From positions 110,715 to 174,714 of the forward strand of contig CALDWW010000010.1 of the NCBI GenBank assembly GCA_937924335.1: a stretch of DNA of 64,000 nt, read 5' to 3'. Made by a program: the position numbers and the translations under genes. This DNA is from an uncultured Gammaproteobacteria bacterium (GTDB lineage Bacteria > Pseudomonadota > Gammaproteobacteria > Steroidobacterales > XN24). The notes beneath the pieces are model-generated. The model made no database searches and was not told the DNA's origin. It saw only the letters and a list, made by a program, of their open reading frames with translations. Of the stretch, positions 38,078 through 45,991 are shown one piece after another; the first letter of the stretch is position 1, and the number at the start of each line of letters is the position of its first letter.

Positions 38078-39016
38078 TCAGAGCTTCTTGATGCTCACCC
38101 GTCCGGAGCTGCTCATTTCCAGGCGGGGTCCGCCACCATTCAGGCTACCGGAGAGTCGATCAGGATCAACCTTGGCGTTGTCGAGCTGAAACTTCGACTT
38201 CACCCGCGTCCCGGATCGGGCGCGTATGTCGAATCCCAGGCCATCGGCCAATATGGCCGTGACGTTGCCGCCGGAAGTGCTCAGGTCGCTGTCCCCGCTG
38301 GGCTGTCCGACGAAGGTCACCGTCACGCTGCCGCCTGCGGTGGAAGCGTCAACGGCTTCACGGGCACCGCGGATCGTGATGCTGCCTCCGGCGGTGCCGG
38401 CACGAACCGGCCCTGCCGAGCTATCGATACGTATGGACCCGCCGGAGGTGTCGGCGCGCACACGGCCCTGCATCGCCCCGAGTCGGATGCTGCCACCCGA
38501 GGTATCAGCATCGACGTCCCCTGCGCTCGCCTCGACCTCGATGCTCCCGCCGGCTGTGTCGGCCCGGACAGGACCCGTCACCTTGCCGACGAGAATGCTG
38601 CCGCCGGAGGTGTCTGCCCGGACCCGTCCATCGACATCACCCACCTCTATATTGCCTCCGGAGGTATCAGCCCTGACGTTGTAGGTCGTAGGTACGGTGG
38701 CGCGGAATTTCGCCTTCAGCTTGTATTTGTGCTGGTCGCTGAATGGTGCTTTCTTCAGGCGCGCCTTGACTCTGACGCCCTCGTCACGCTGGTCGAAGCT
38801 CAATTCGAGCCGATCCGCGTCCACGCCTTCTGTTTCCACTTCAATGATGACCTGGCTGCCGTCGGTCGGAGTCACCTCGATCGAGCCCACGTCGGTGTCG
38901 ATGTCCAGTGTCCCACCGGGGGCGACATCGAAGGTCCTGGTGACGTCCTCCGCGACGGCCGTGACCGCCAGCAGGAACATCGAAAACCCCGAGACTAGCG
39001 AAATCCGATTCATCAT
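38078..39016 (-). CDS. Secreted DUF4097 beta-helix protein (paralogue)
   Basis: Started at the tandem ATGs 39011-39016 (GGAG upstream), the product is 312 residues with a signal peptide (about 1-22, FLLAVTAVAED). Residues about 115-255 are seven or eight strict repeats of about 18-19 residues: RADTSGGNIEVGDVDGRV, then RADTSGGSILVGKVTGPV, and so on, followed by STSGGNVTAI. This is the DUF4097 putative-adhesin beta-helix. It is the second such protein in the window; the first (26086-26880) uses DSSG turns and shorter spacing. Convergent with the thioredoxin gene, 18 bp apart. Confidence 0.85.
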   Translation of the reverse strand: MMNRISLVSGFSMFLLAVTAVAEDVTRTFDVAPGGTLDIDTDVGSIEVTPTDGSQVIIEVETEGVDADRLELSFDQRDEGVRVKARLKKAPFSDQHKYKLKAKFRATVPTTYNVRADTSGGNIEVGDVDGRVRADTSGGSILVGKVTGPVRADTAGGSIEVEASAGDVDADTSGGSIRLGAMQGRVRADTSGGSIRIDSSAGPVRAGTAGGSITIRGAREAVDASTAGGSVTVTFVGQPSGDSDLSTSGGNVTAILADGLGFDIRARSGTRVKSKFQLDNAKVDPDRLSGSLNGGGPRLEMSSSGRVSIKKL

Positions 39017-39145
39017 CTTTGCTCCACAAGGAAATGGCATGGCTTACTCTAGGACGCCCGACCGACGGCAGAAGTTTAAACCCGGGCACTTTTTGCCGGT
39101 AGCGTAGTCCAGTATGTTGGCACGCTCCAGGCTCATGGAGACTCC

Positions 39146-40942
39146 ATGACACTTATCGAACTGGTGGCCGTTCTCATCGCCGTCTGCGTGGCCGTACCCG
39201 TATCTCGCCGACTGGGCTTCGGTTCCGTGCTCGGCTATCTCACCGCAGGAATCGTTATCGGTCCCTTCGGCCTGTCGCTCGTCGATGACGGCGACCACAT
39301 CCTCCACATCGCCGAGTTCGGGGTCGTCCTGCTGTTGTTCATCATCGGACTCGAGCTACAGCCATCCCGACTCCGGGCGTTGCGCCGCTCGGTCTTCGGT
39401 CTTGGCGCCGCCCAGGTCCTGGTGACGAGCACATTGATCTACGCAGCAGCGCTGGCCGCCGGACAGCGTCAGGCCGTGGCGATCGTGGTCGGACTCGCTC
39501 TTGCCCTGTCATCCACCGCTTTCGTGCTGCAGATCCTGGCCGAGAAAAAGGAGCTGGTCACGCGACATGGCCGCAGCTCATTCGCGATATTGCTGTTCCA
39601 GGACCTCGCGGTCATACCGATACTCGCGCTGATCCCTGTGCTCAGCTCTGCGAAACATGGGGATGGCCACCCCCTGGTAGATGGCCTGGTGGCGATCGTC
39701 GCGATCGCAGCGTTGATCGCTGGCGGTCGTTACCTGCTGCGGCCGGCGTTCCGACTGGTCGCGGCACGGGGAGGTACGGAGATTTTTACCGCCGCGGCAC
39801 TGCTGGTCGTCATCGGCGCCGCACTCTTGATGGAGGCCGCCGGTGTCTCCATGGCACTTGGCGCCTTCCTCGCCGGGGTCCTGCTGGCCGAATCGGAATT
39901 CCGCCATCAGCTCGAGGCTGAGATCGAGCCCTTCAAGGGACTGCTGCTGGGACTATTCTTCGTCGCCGTCGGGATGACGGCGAATCTCGAGCTGCTCCTG
40001 CAGCGACCCGGCGAACTCCTGGGTATAACTATCGGCCTGCTGACTCTGAAGGGCCTGACGCTCTACGGCCTCGGCCGGTCCTTCGGGTTGCCCGGCAGCA
40101 CTTCGGTCAGGATCGCGTTCCTGCTGCCCCAGGGCGGCGAGTTCGCATTCGTGATCCTCGGCATCGCCGTGGGCGCCGGGGTGATGGACCGACCTCTGGC
40201 CGACTTCCTGATCATGGTCGTGACCCTGAGCATGCTTGCCACACCGTTCCTGGTCACCGCCGGAGAACGGCTCGGTCGCCGGCCGGTGTCGGATGAAGGA
40301 GGCCGGCCCTACGACAGCGTAGAGACCGACGACCACAAGGTGGTGATCGCCGGCATGGGGCGCTTTGGCCAGGTCGTCGCGAGATTGCTTCACGTCAGGA
40401 GGATCCCATTCACCGCCATCGAGGCGGATGCCACGCATGTCGACTTCATCCGCCGATTCAACGCGTCGATCTATTACGGCAACATCGCTGATCCGGACAT
40501 GCTTCGTGCGGCCCGGGTCGACAAGGCGGATGCATTCGTCGTCGCCGTCAACGACATGAACGCCGCGGTACGGGTCATTGAGACCCTGAAAAGCCATTAT
40601 CCCCGGCTGAAGATTTTCGCCCGGGCAAGAGATCGGCATTCGGCTCACCGCTTCGCCGATCTCGGGGTCGATTACATCATCCGCGAGAATTTCGTCTCCA
40701 GTCTCGAACTGGGACGCGCGGTCCTCGAGGAGATCGGCGACAGCGCGGAGGTCGCCAGCCGTACGATGCGGCGATTCCGGGAGGCTGACGAGCGGCTGCT
40801 GCGCACCGAACACGCTGTATTTCATGAAAAAAGGGGGTTCGAACAGAGCGTCGAGGCCGCCTGGCAGGAACTCGAAGGTCTGTTCGAAGCCGACGAGCAG
40901 GAGACGGCTCAGCCGCCGGATGCGGAGAAACGAGGCCCGTGA
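39146..40942 (+). CDS. Kef-type K+/H+ antiporter with RCK domain (CPA2)
   Basis: A 598-residue protein: about twelve membrane helices of the Na+/H+-exchanger fold (1-375), with GPFGLSLVDD, the LLLFIIGLELQPSRLR helix, LSSTAFVLQIL and LLFQDLAVIP, and a C-terminal RCK/TrkA-N domain (about 395-515) opening VVIAGMGRFGQVVARLLH. The ILFQDLAVIP-type helix holds the transport Asp. KefB/KefC need an ancillary KefF/KefG subunit for glutathione gating; none is adjacent. A charged C-terminal tail follows (EKRGFEQSVEAAWQELEGLF, a feature of KefB/C). It is divergent from the DUF4097 gene by 129 bp. Confidence 0.93.
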   Translation: MTLIELVAVLIAVCVAVPVSRRLGFGSVLGYLTAGIVIGPFGLSLVDDGDHILHIAEFGVVLLLFIIGLELQPSRLRALRRSVFGLGAAQVLVTSTLIYAAALAAGQRQAVAIVVGLALALSSTAFVLQILAEKKELVTRHGRSSFAILLFQDLAVIPILALIPVLSSAKHGDGHPLVDGLVAIVAIAALIAGGRYLLRPAFRLVAARGGTEIFTAAALLVVIGAALLMEAAGVSMALGAFLAGVLLAESEFRHQLEAEIEPFKGLLLGLFFVAVGMTANLELLLQRPGELLGITIGLLTLKGLTLYGLGRSFGLPGSTSVRIAFLLPQGGEFAFVILGIAVGAGVMDRPLADFLIMVVTLSMLATPFLVTAGERLGRRPVSDEGGRPYDSVETDDHKVVIAGMGRFGQVVARLLHVRRIPFTAIEADATHVDFIRRFNASIYYGNIADPDMLRAARVDKADAFVVAVNDMNAAVRVIETLKSHYPRLKIFARARDRHSAHRFADLGVDYIIRENFVSSLELGRAVLEEIGDSAEVASRTMRRFREADERLLRTEHAVFHEKRGFEQSVEAAWQELEGLFEADEQETAQPPDAEKRGP

Positions 40943-41009
40943 GGTTTACATACGGCACCCCCTGCCGTATACGTGATGCCCCCCTTGATGAGTGATTGAA
41001 TCGGTTCCC

Positions 41010-42230
41010 ATGGTTCCAGAATTCAGCGAAGAGTATTTCCGGGATCTGCCGCCCCGGGATCGCCGCTATGACTCGCCGGTAGCAGATCAGCTGGTCTTCA
41101 GTGTGTTCCCCAATGGCGTAAAAGCGTGGGTCCATGTCTATCCGTGCGAGGACTACGTCAGGCGCAGAACGATGGGGCTGTTTCCGGAGATGAGTTACGC
41201 GGACGCCGTCAGCGCCCTGGATATCAGCCGCAGGATAGCGGAGGTCGACTCGCGCCAGGTCCGCCGTCCGCGCAGGAAACCGAGCGTTGCGCTCAGAACC
41301 CTGGCGACAGCTCTGGCCGCTGCCGTGCTGGCCTCATTGCTTACCTATGCGTTGTTGAAGAAAGACACGCCATCCCATCCCGTCACCGGCAGCGTCCGGC
41401 CTGCGGGCGGGACCGAGCCGGCGGCAACGGCATCGGTCGATGAGCCCGGCGACGATCCGATCTTCGTGGATGAGGTCGCGCCCGTAATTATCACTCTTCC
41501 GGATACCGACACAGAGACCGGTGTTCCGCCTGAATCGGAGGCACAGTCGGAGCTTGAGCAATCCGCGCCGACTGAGGCAGAGGCTACGAACAAGGCCGCC
41601 GGGCAAGTCGCCTCCGAGACAATCCCCGAGACGGTCGCTGAAGCGGTCCCTGAGACGGCCGGCGAAGCTGACACTGGGGCAGGCGATGATCAGGAGGCCT
41701 CGCCCGAGGCCGAAACCAGCGGCCTGACCGGATCGGCCGCGGAGGCCGTCGGCCAACAGACAGATTCAGATTCTGCGCAGGAACCCGAAAGCGAACCGCC
41801 GCCGTCTGTGCTGCCTGAGACCGAGCCGGAGTCGTCTGTACCTGCTGAGACCGAGCCGATGCCGTCTGTACTTCCCGACAGCGGGCCGGCGCGGGTCGAG
41901 ATCCGTGGCGTCGCCCGGGGTCAGTTGACGAATGCGGTGCAGGACAGGGAACCGGTGGATCTCGTGGAGGGGCGCCTGATCCTGCCCGCGGAGCGGTCAG
42001 CGAACCTGTTCTACTTCACCGAGATCCGCGGAATGAACGGCGAGTCAGTGATACACCGCTGGACGCGGGACGGAGAGATCGTCTCCGAGAAGACGTTCGC
42101 GATCGGGGGAGATCGTTGGCGGGTCTTCTCTAGCAAGTCACTGGACGCAGGTGACGCGGGTTCCTGGCGGGCAAGCACCATGGATGCCACCGGTGCGGAA
42201 CTGCATGCCACCGACCTGCGGGTCGAGTAA
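41010..42230 (+). CDS. Bitopic DUF2914 protein with an integrase-arm-like N-terminus
   Basis: A 406-residue protein (ATG 41010; a GTG at 40992 is an alternative and neither has a strong ribosome-binding site). The cytoplasmic N-terminus (about 25-75) reads FSVFPNGVKAWVHVY and RRRTMGLFPEMSYADAV, which resembles the arm-type DNA-binding domain of phage integrases (DUF4102). A membrane helix (about 95-115, LRTLATALAAAVLASLLTYAL) and a long Glu/Pro/Ser linker follow. The C-terminal DUF2914 domain (about 290-400) shows DREPVDLVEGRLILPAER, YFTEIRGMNGESVIHRW and DRWRVFSSK. Periplasmic location of DUF2914 is inferred from topology; its role is unknown. Confidence 0.8.
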   Translation: MVPEFSEEYFRDLPPRDRRYDSPVADQLVFSVFPNGVKAWVHVYPCEDYVRRRTMGLFPEMSYADAVSALDISRRIAEVDSRQVRRPRRKPSVALRTLATALAAAVLASLLTYALLKKDTPSHPVTGSVRPAGGTEPAATASVDEPGDDPIFVDEVAPVIITLPDTDTETGVPPESEAQSELEQSAPTEAEATNKAAGQVASETIPETVAEAVPETAGEADTGAGDDQEASPEAETSGLTGSAAEAVGQQTDSDSAQEPESEPPPSVLPETEPESSVPAETEPMPSVLPDSGPARVEIRGVARGQLTNAVQDREPVDLVEGRLILPAERSANLFYFTEIRGMNGESVIHRWTRDGEIVSEKTFAIGGDRWRVFSSKSLDAGDAGSWRASTMDATGAELHATDLRVE

Positions 42231-42408
42231 CGCCCTGCAGGGCATGACGATAAGGCTCGATGAGCGGCTCGTCTTCCATTGCGGCCCGCCGGCGACAGGC
42301 GGGGACTCCCACGGGAAAACCGCAGCCGGGACTCACCCTCCGGAGAGATGGGACTATGATTACGCCTATTCCAGACGCGGTACTGGATGAGCAAGACCGG
42401 GGGTGCAA

Positions 42409-43122
42409 GTGACGGAACGACTGTTTCAGCGTGACGCGTATCTGAAAGTCTGCGCCGCGACCGTCATCGCCTCCCACGCGGACGGGATCATCCTCGACCG
42501 GACCGTCTTCTACCCGCTCGGCGGCGGGCAACCCGGAGACACGGGCCTGTTGCGGCTCGATCGCGGCGAGATCCAGATCGTCGACAGCCGTCATGGCCGC
42601 GAGGGCCAGCTTGTCCACGTCCCTGTGCCGGACAGCCCATTACCGAACGTCGGCGATGAGGTGGAGGCGGTAATCGACTGGGACCGGCGGTACGCTCACA
42701 TGCGCATGCATACCGGTCTGCACCTGCTGGGCGTGGCACTGCCCTACGGCGTCACCGGAGGCAACATCACGGCCGCACGCAGCCGGCTGGATTTCGACAT
42801 GCCCGAATCCGTCGACAAGGCGGAAACCCAGGCACAACTCAACCGCCTCATCCGCGAGAACCATCCGGTGGATTCCTTCTGGATTGACGAGGATGAGCTG
42901 GAAGCACGCCCGGAGTTGATACGTACCATGTCGGTCCGGCCCCCCCGGGGCGTCGGCAAGATCCGTCTATTGCGGATCACCGATATCGATCTGCAGCCCT
43001 GTGGCGGGACCCACGTGCGGACGACCGGCGAGATCGGCCCCCTGAAGATCACCAGGATCGAGAAGAAGGGTCGCAGAAACCGGCGCGTCTACGTGGAGTT
43101 CGACAGCGGACAGGACGCCTAA
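42409..43122 (+). CDS. Alanyl-tRNA editing protein AlaX
   Basis: AlaX hydrolyses mischarged Ser- or Gly-tRNA(Ala) in trans. The start is set at GTG 42409 because the family begins TERLF; a GTG two codons earlier (42403) is possible. The 237-residue product shows the editing-site motifs RRYAHMRMHTGLHLLG (HxxxH zinc ligands) and QPCGGTHVRTTGEIG (Cys and His zinc ligands), plus the N-terminal YPLGGGQPGDTG. It lacks the alanyl-tRNA synthetase domain. Its stop overlaps the stop of the convergent korB-like gene by 4 bp. Confidence 0.93.
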   Translation: MTERLFQRDAYLKVCAATVIASHADGIILDRTVFYPLGGGQPGDTGLLRLDRGEIQIVDSRHGREGQLVHVPVPDSPLPNVGDEVEAVIDWDRRYAHMRMHTGLHLLGVALPYGVTGGNITAARSRLDFDMPESVDKAETQAQLNRLIRENHPVDSFWIDEDELEARPELIRTMSVRPPRGVGKIRLLRITDIDLQPCGGTHVRTTGEIGPLKITRIEKKGRRNRRVYVEFDSGQDA

Positions 43123-44174
43123 CGGTAGCGTTTCAGGATTCCCGGTAGCGCCGACGAGCCGGGACACAGCTCGTCCCAGCCGATATCGACCAGCGGGCGA
43201 ACCGCCGTATTGCTCAGCGCATGCATGTCGCGGCTGGTCTCCTCGACGTACAGCAGTCCGGTCAGGAATTCGCTGTCGCGGAGCTTGTCCTTGATGTAGG
43301 CGAACGCGTTGCCGCGATTCTGCGGATCGTAGTCTGGCGCCGCCTTACGCAACACGATCCTGCTGCCGTCGTGGAGCTCGATAGACATGGCGGCCCCGGC
43401 ATCGTAGTCGGCCATGATCTCCTCGGCGGGACGCACGAAGTCCGTTTCGAGCGCGGGCGAATAATGCTGCCGCGTATACGCGTAGCTCTTGGTGGAATCC
43501 TCGTGATCATTGAAGGTCACGCAGGGTGACAACACGTCGATCAGCGCGAACCCCTTGTGTCTCAGGCCCGCCTTGATCAGCGGCACCAGCTGCTCCTTGT
43601 CGCCGGAGAAGCTGCGCGCAACGAACGTGCCACCCATGGCCAACGCAGTCAGGACCGGATCGATAGGAGGCTGCTCGTTGACCTCGCCCTTCTTGGCCTT
43701 GCTGCCGACATCCGCCGAGGCGGAGAACTGCCCTTTCGTCAGCCCGTACACGCCATTGTTCTCGATCAGGTAGAGCATATCGAGATTGCGACGCATGGCA
43801 TGACAGAACTGCCCCAGTCCGATGGACAGCGAGTCGCCGTCGCCGGATACGCCGATATAGGACAGATCGCGGTTGGCTGCGTTGGCGCCTGTCGCCACCG
43901 CCGGCATCCGTCCGTGGACGGAATTGAATCCGTGGGAAGCACTCAGAAAATACGCGGGAGTTTTCGACGAGCAGCCGATACCACTGACCTTCGCCACACG
44001 ATGGGGCTCGACAGCCAGTTCGAAGCAGGCCTGAATGATGGCCGCGGTAATGGAATCATGCCCGCAACCGGCACACAGGGTGGACATCCCACCCTCGTAA
44101 TCGCGACGCGTGAGCCCCAGCGCGTTCTTCTTGAGCCCGGGATGAGCGATTCTCGGCTTGGGCCTGTAACTCAT
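43119..44174 (-). CDS. korB: 2-oxoacid:ferredoxin oxidoreductase, beta subunit
   Basis: This subunit carries thiamine diphosphate and an Fe4S4 cluster. In 351 residues, cysteines stand in TLCAGCGHDS, GIGCSS and LSPCVTFN (four cluster ligands), and the ThDP/Mg site is GVSGDGDSLSIGLGQFCHAM with ENNGVYGLTKGQ. It pairs with the alpha-gamma subunit upstream (4-bp ATGA overlap). Together they decarboxylate a 2-oxoacid (2-oxoglutarate in KorAB types) to an acyl-CoA, reducing ferredoxin. 2-Oxoglutarate is likely but not provable from sequence. Confidence 0.93.
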   Translation of the reverse strand: MSYRPKPRIAHPGLKKNALGLTRRDYEGGMSTLCAGCGHDSITAAIIQACFELAVEPHRVAKVSGIGCSSKTPAYFLSASHGFNSVHGRMPAVATGANAANRDLSYIGVSGDGDSLSIGLGQFCHAMRRNLDMLYLIENNGVYGLTKGQFSASADVGSKAKKGEVNEQPPIDPVLTALAMGGTFVARSFSGDKEQLVPLIKAGLRHKGFALIDVLSPCVTFNDHEDSTKSYAYTRQHYSPALETDFVRPAEEIMADYDAGAAMSIELHDGSRIVLRKAAPDYDPQNRGNAFAYIKDKLRDSEFLTGLLYVEETSRDMHALSNTAVRPLVDIGWDELCPGSSALPGILKRYR

Positions 44175-45991
44175 GCGGCAGCTCCCTTTTCCAGGCCCTC
44201 GCGGATCGCCTCGAGAATGCAGTCCGAACCGATGGGCAAGCCGTCGTAGTGCAATACCGGAACCAGCTTTGCCGGGTCGGTGCGCGTCTCGTTGATCAGC
44301 AGCTTGCGGAGTTGACCGTCACGATTCTGCTCCACCACGAAGACTCGCTCGTGTCGATCAAGGAACGCCTGCACCTGGTCGCTGAACGGAAACGCCTTGA
44401 TCCGCATGTAATTGAGCTTGACGCCTTTTTCGCCGAGCAACAGCAGGGCTTCGCGGACTGCCCCGTCACAGCTGCCGACGGAGAGCACGGCGACGTCGCC
44501 ACGGGCGCTGTTAACGACAACGGGCGCAGGCACGAGTCCGGCGGCCGTCTCGAATTTCCGGTTCAAGCGATCGACGACCTCCCGGTATTCATCCGCGTCC
44601 TCGGTGTAACGCCCTTCCGCATTGTGTCCGGAGCCGCGAGTGAAGTAGGCGCCCTTGGGGTGCACCCCGGGAAGACTGCGATAGGGTATCCCGTCACCGT
44701 CGTGATCGTAGTAGCGCCAGAAGTGCTCCGCCTCCTCCAGATCCGCCTTGCTCAATACCTTGCCGCGGTCCCAGCGATAGTCGTCATCCCACTGCAGCAG
44801 CGGACACATCCAGTCGTTCATGCCGATGTCCAGATCAGACAGCACGAAGATAGGGGTCTGCAGACGCTCGGCCAGGTCGAACGCTGCTACCGCCATCTCG
44901 AAGCATTCGCTCGGGTCGGCCGGAAACAGGATCGGATGACGGGTATCCCCGTGGGAGCAATAGGCGGCGCTGAGGATGTCGCACTGCTGCGTGCGGGTCG
45001 GCATGCCGGTGGATGGTCCCACTCGTTGGACATCGAAAATCACGGCCGGAATCTCGGCGAAGTAGCCGAAGCCGATGAACTCGCTCATCAGCGAGATCCC
45101 GGGCCCGCTCGTGGGCGTAAACGCTCTCGCCCCCATCCAGCCCGCGCCGAGAACCATGCCGATGGCGGCGAGCTCGTCTTCCGCCTGGACCACGCAATAG
45201 CGATTCTCGCCCGTCTCCGCGTCGCTCCGATAGCGGATGCACAGGCTGCGGAACGCGTCCATCAACGACGTGGACGGCGTGATCGGATACCACGCGCCCA
45301 CGGTCACACCGGCGTAGAGGCATCCCAGGGCGGCTGCCGAATTGCCGTCGATCATGATGTGATCGCGAGTGAGGTCCATGGTCTCGACCCGCATCGACAG
45401 CGGACACTCGAAGTGCTCGCGGGCGTACTCGTAGCCGAGACTGATAGCCTCCATGTTCGCGGCGGCGAGCTCCGGCTTGTTCGCGAACGTCTCGGTCAAC
45501 AGTGCCTTGATGACCTCCAGATCGAGTTCCAGTAAAGCGGCCAGAGCGCCCACATAGGTGACGTTCTTCATCAGTATCCGGGCGCGGATGCCGTCGAAAT
45601 GCTCGTTGCACATCTTGGCCAACGGTATGCCGAGGATCGTGACATCCTCGCGCACCAGTTCGTGGCTGCGCGGCCAGGTCGAGTCATAGATCAGCACACC
45701 GCCGGGGGATACGTCAGACAGGTCCTGCCGGTAGGTCTCCGCGTTCATCGCCACCATGATGTCGACGCGGCCGGAACGTGCAATGTGCCCATCGCGACTC
45801 ACACGGATCTCGTACCAGGTCGGCAGTCCCTGGATGTTCGATGGGAAAAAATTCTTGCCGACGACCGGCACGCCCATCCTGAAGATGGATTTCATCAACA
45901 GGCTGTTGGCGCTCGCCGAGCCCGTCCCGTTGACGTTCGCGAGCTTGATGACGAAGTCGTTTATGCGCTCCGCAGGTTGCGACGCCGGCAT
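44171..45991 (-). CDS. korA: 2-oxoacid:ferredoxin oxidoreductase, fused gamma-alpha subunit
   Basis: A 606-residue subunit. The gamma domain (about 1-190) comes first: ANVNGTGSASANSLLMKSIF replaces the usual GxGGQG loop. The alpha domain follows from about 205 with GNSAAALGCLYAGVTVGAWY, PITPSTSLMDAF, EDELAAIGMVLGAGWMGARA and the C-terminal transketolase-like part (DVAVLSVGSCDGAVREALLL). The fused order matches the KorA of aerobic bacteria. The start overlaps the end of the flavoprotein gene by 31 bp and its own end overlaps korB by 4 bp, so the three form one operon. Confidence 0.93.
   Translation of the reverse strand: MPASQPAERINDFVIKLANVNGTGSASANSLLMKSIFRMGVPVVGKNFFPSNIQGLPTWYEIRVSRDGHIARSGRVDIMVAMNAETYRQDLSDVSPGGVLIYDSTWPRSHELVREDVTILGIPLAKMCNEHFDGIRARILMKNVTYVGALAALLELDLEVIKALLTETFANKPELAAANMEAISLGYEYAREHFECPLSMRVETMDLTRDHIMIDGNSAAALGCLYAGVTVGAWYPITPSTSLMDAFRSLCIRYRSDAETGENRYCVVQAEDELAAIGMVLGAGWMGARAFTPTSGPGISLMSEFIGFGYFAEIPAVIFDVQRVGPSTGMPTRTQQCDILSAAYCSHGDTRHPILFPADPSECFEMAVAAFDLAERLQTPIFVLSDLDIGMNDWMCPLLQWDDDYRWDRGKVLSKADLEEAEHFWRYYDHDGDGIPYRSLPGVHPKGAYFTRGSGHNAEGRYTEDADEYREVVDRLNRKFETAAGLVPAPVVVNSARGDVAVLSVGSCDGAVREALLLLGEKGVKLNYMRIKAFPFSDQVQAFLDRHERVFVVEQNRDGQLRKLLINETRTDPAKLVPVLHYDGLPIGSDCILEAIREGLEKGAAA

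Noticed and set aside
42232..42243. GCCCTGCAGGGC palindrome after the DUF2914 gene
   Set aside because: It is only 12 bp and contains a PstI-like core; such sites occur by chance at this GC content, and there is no T tract.
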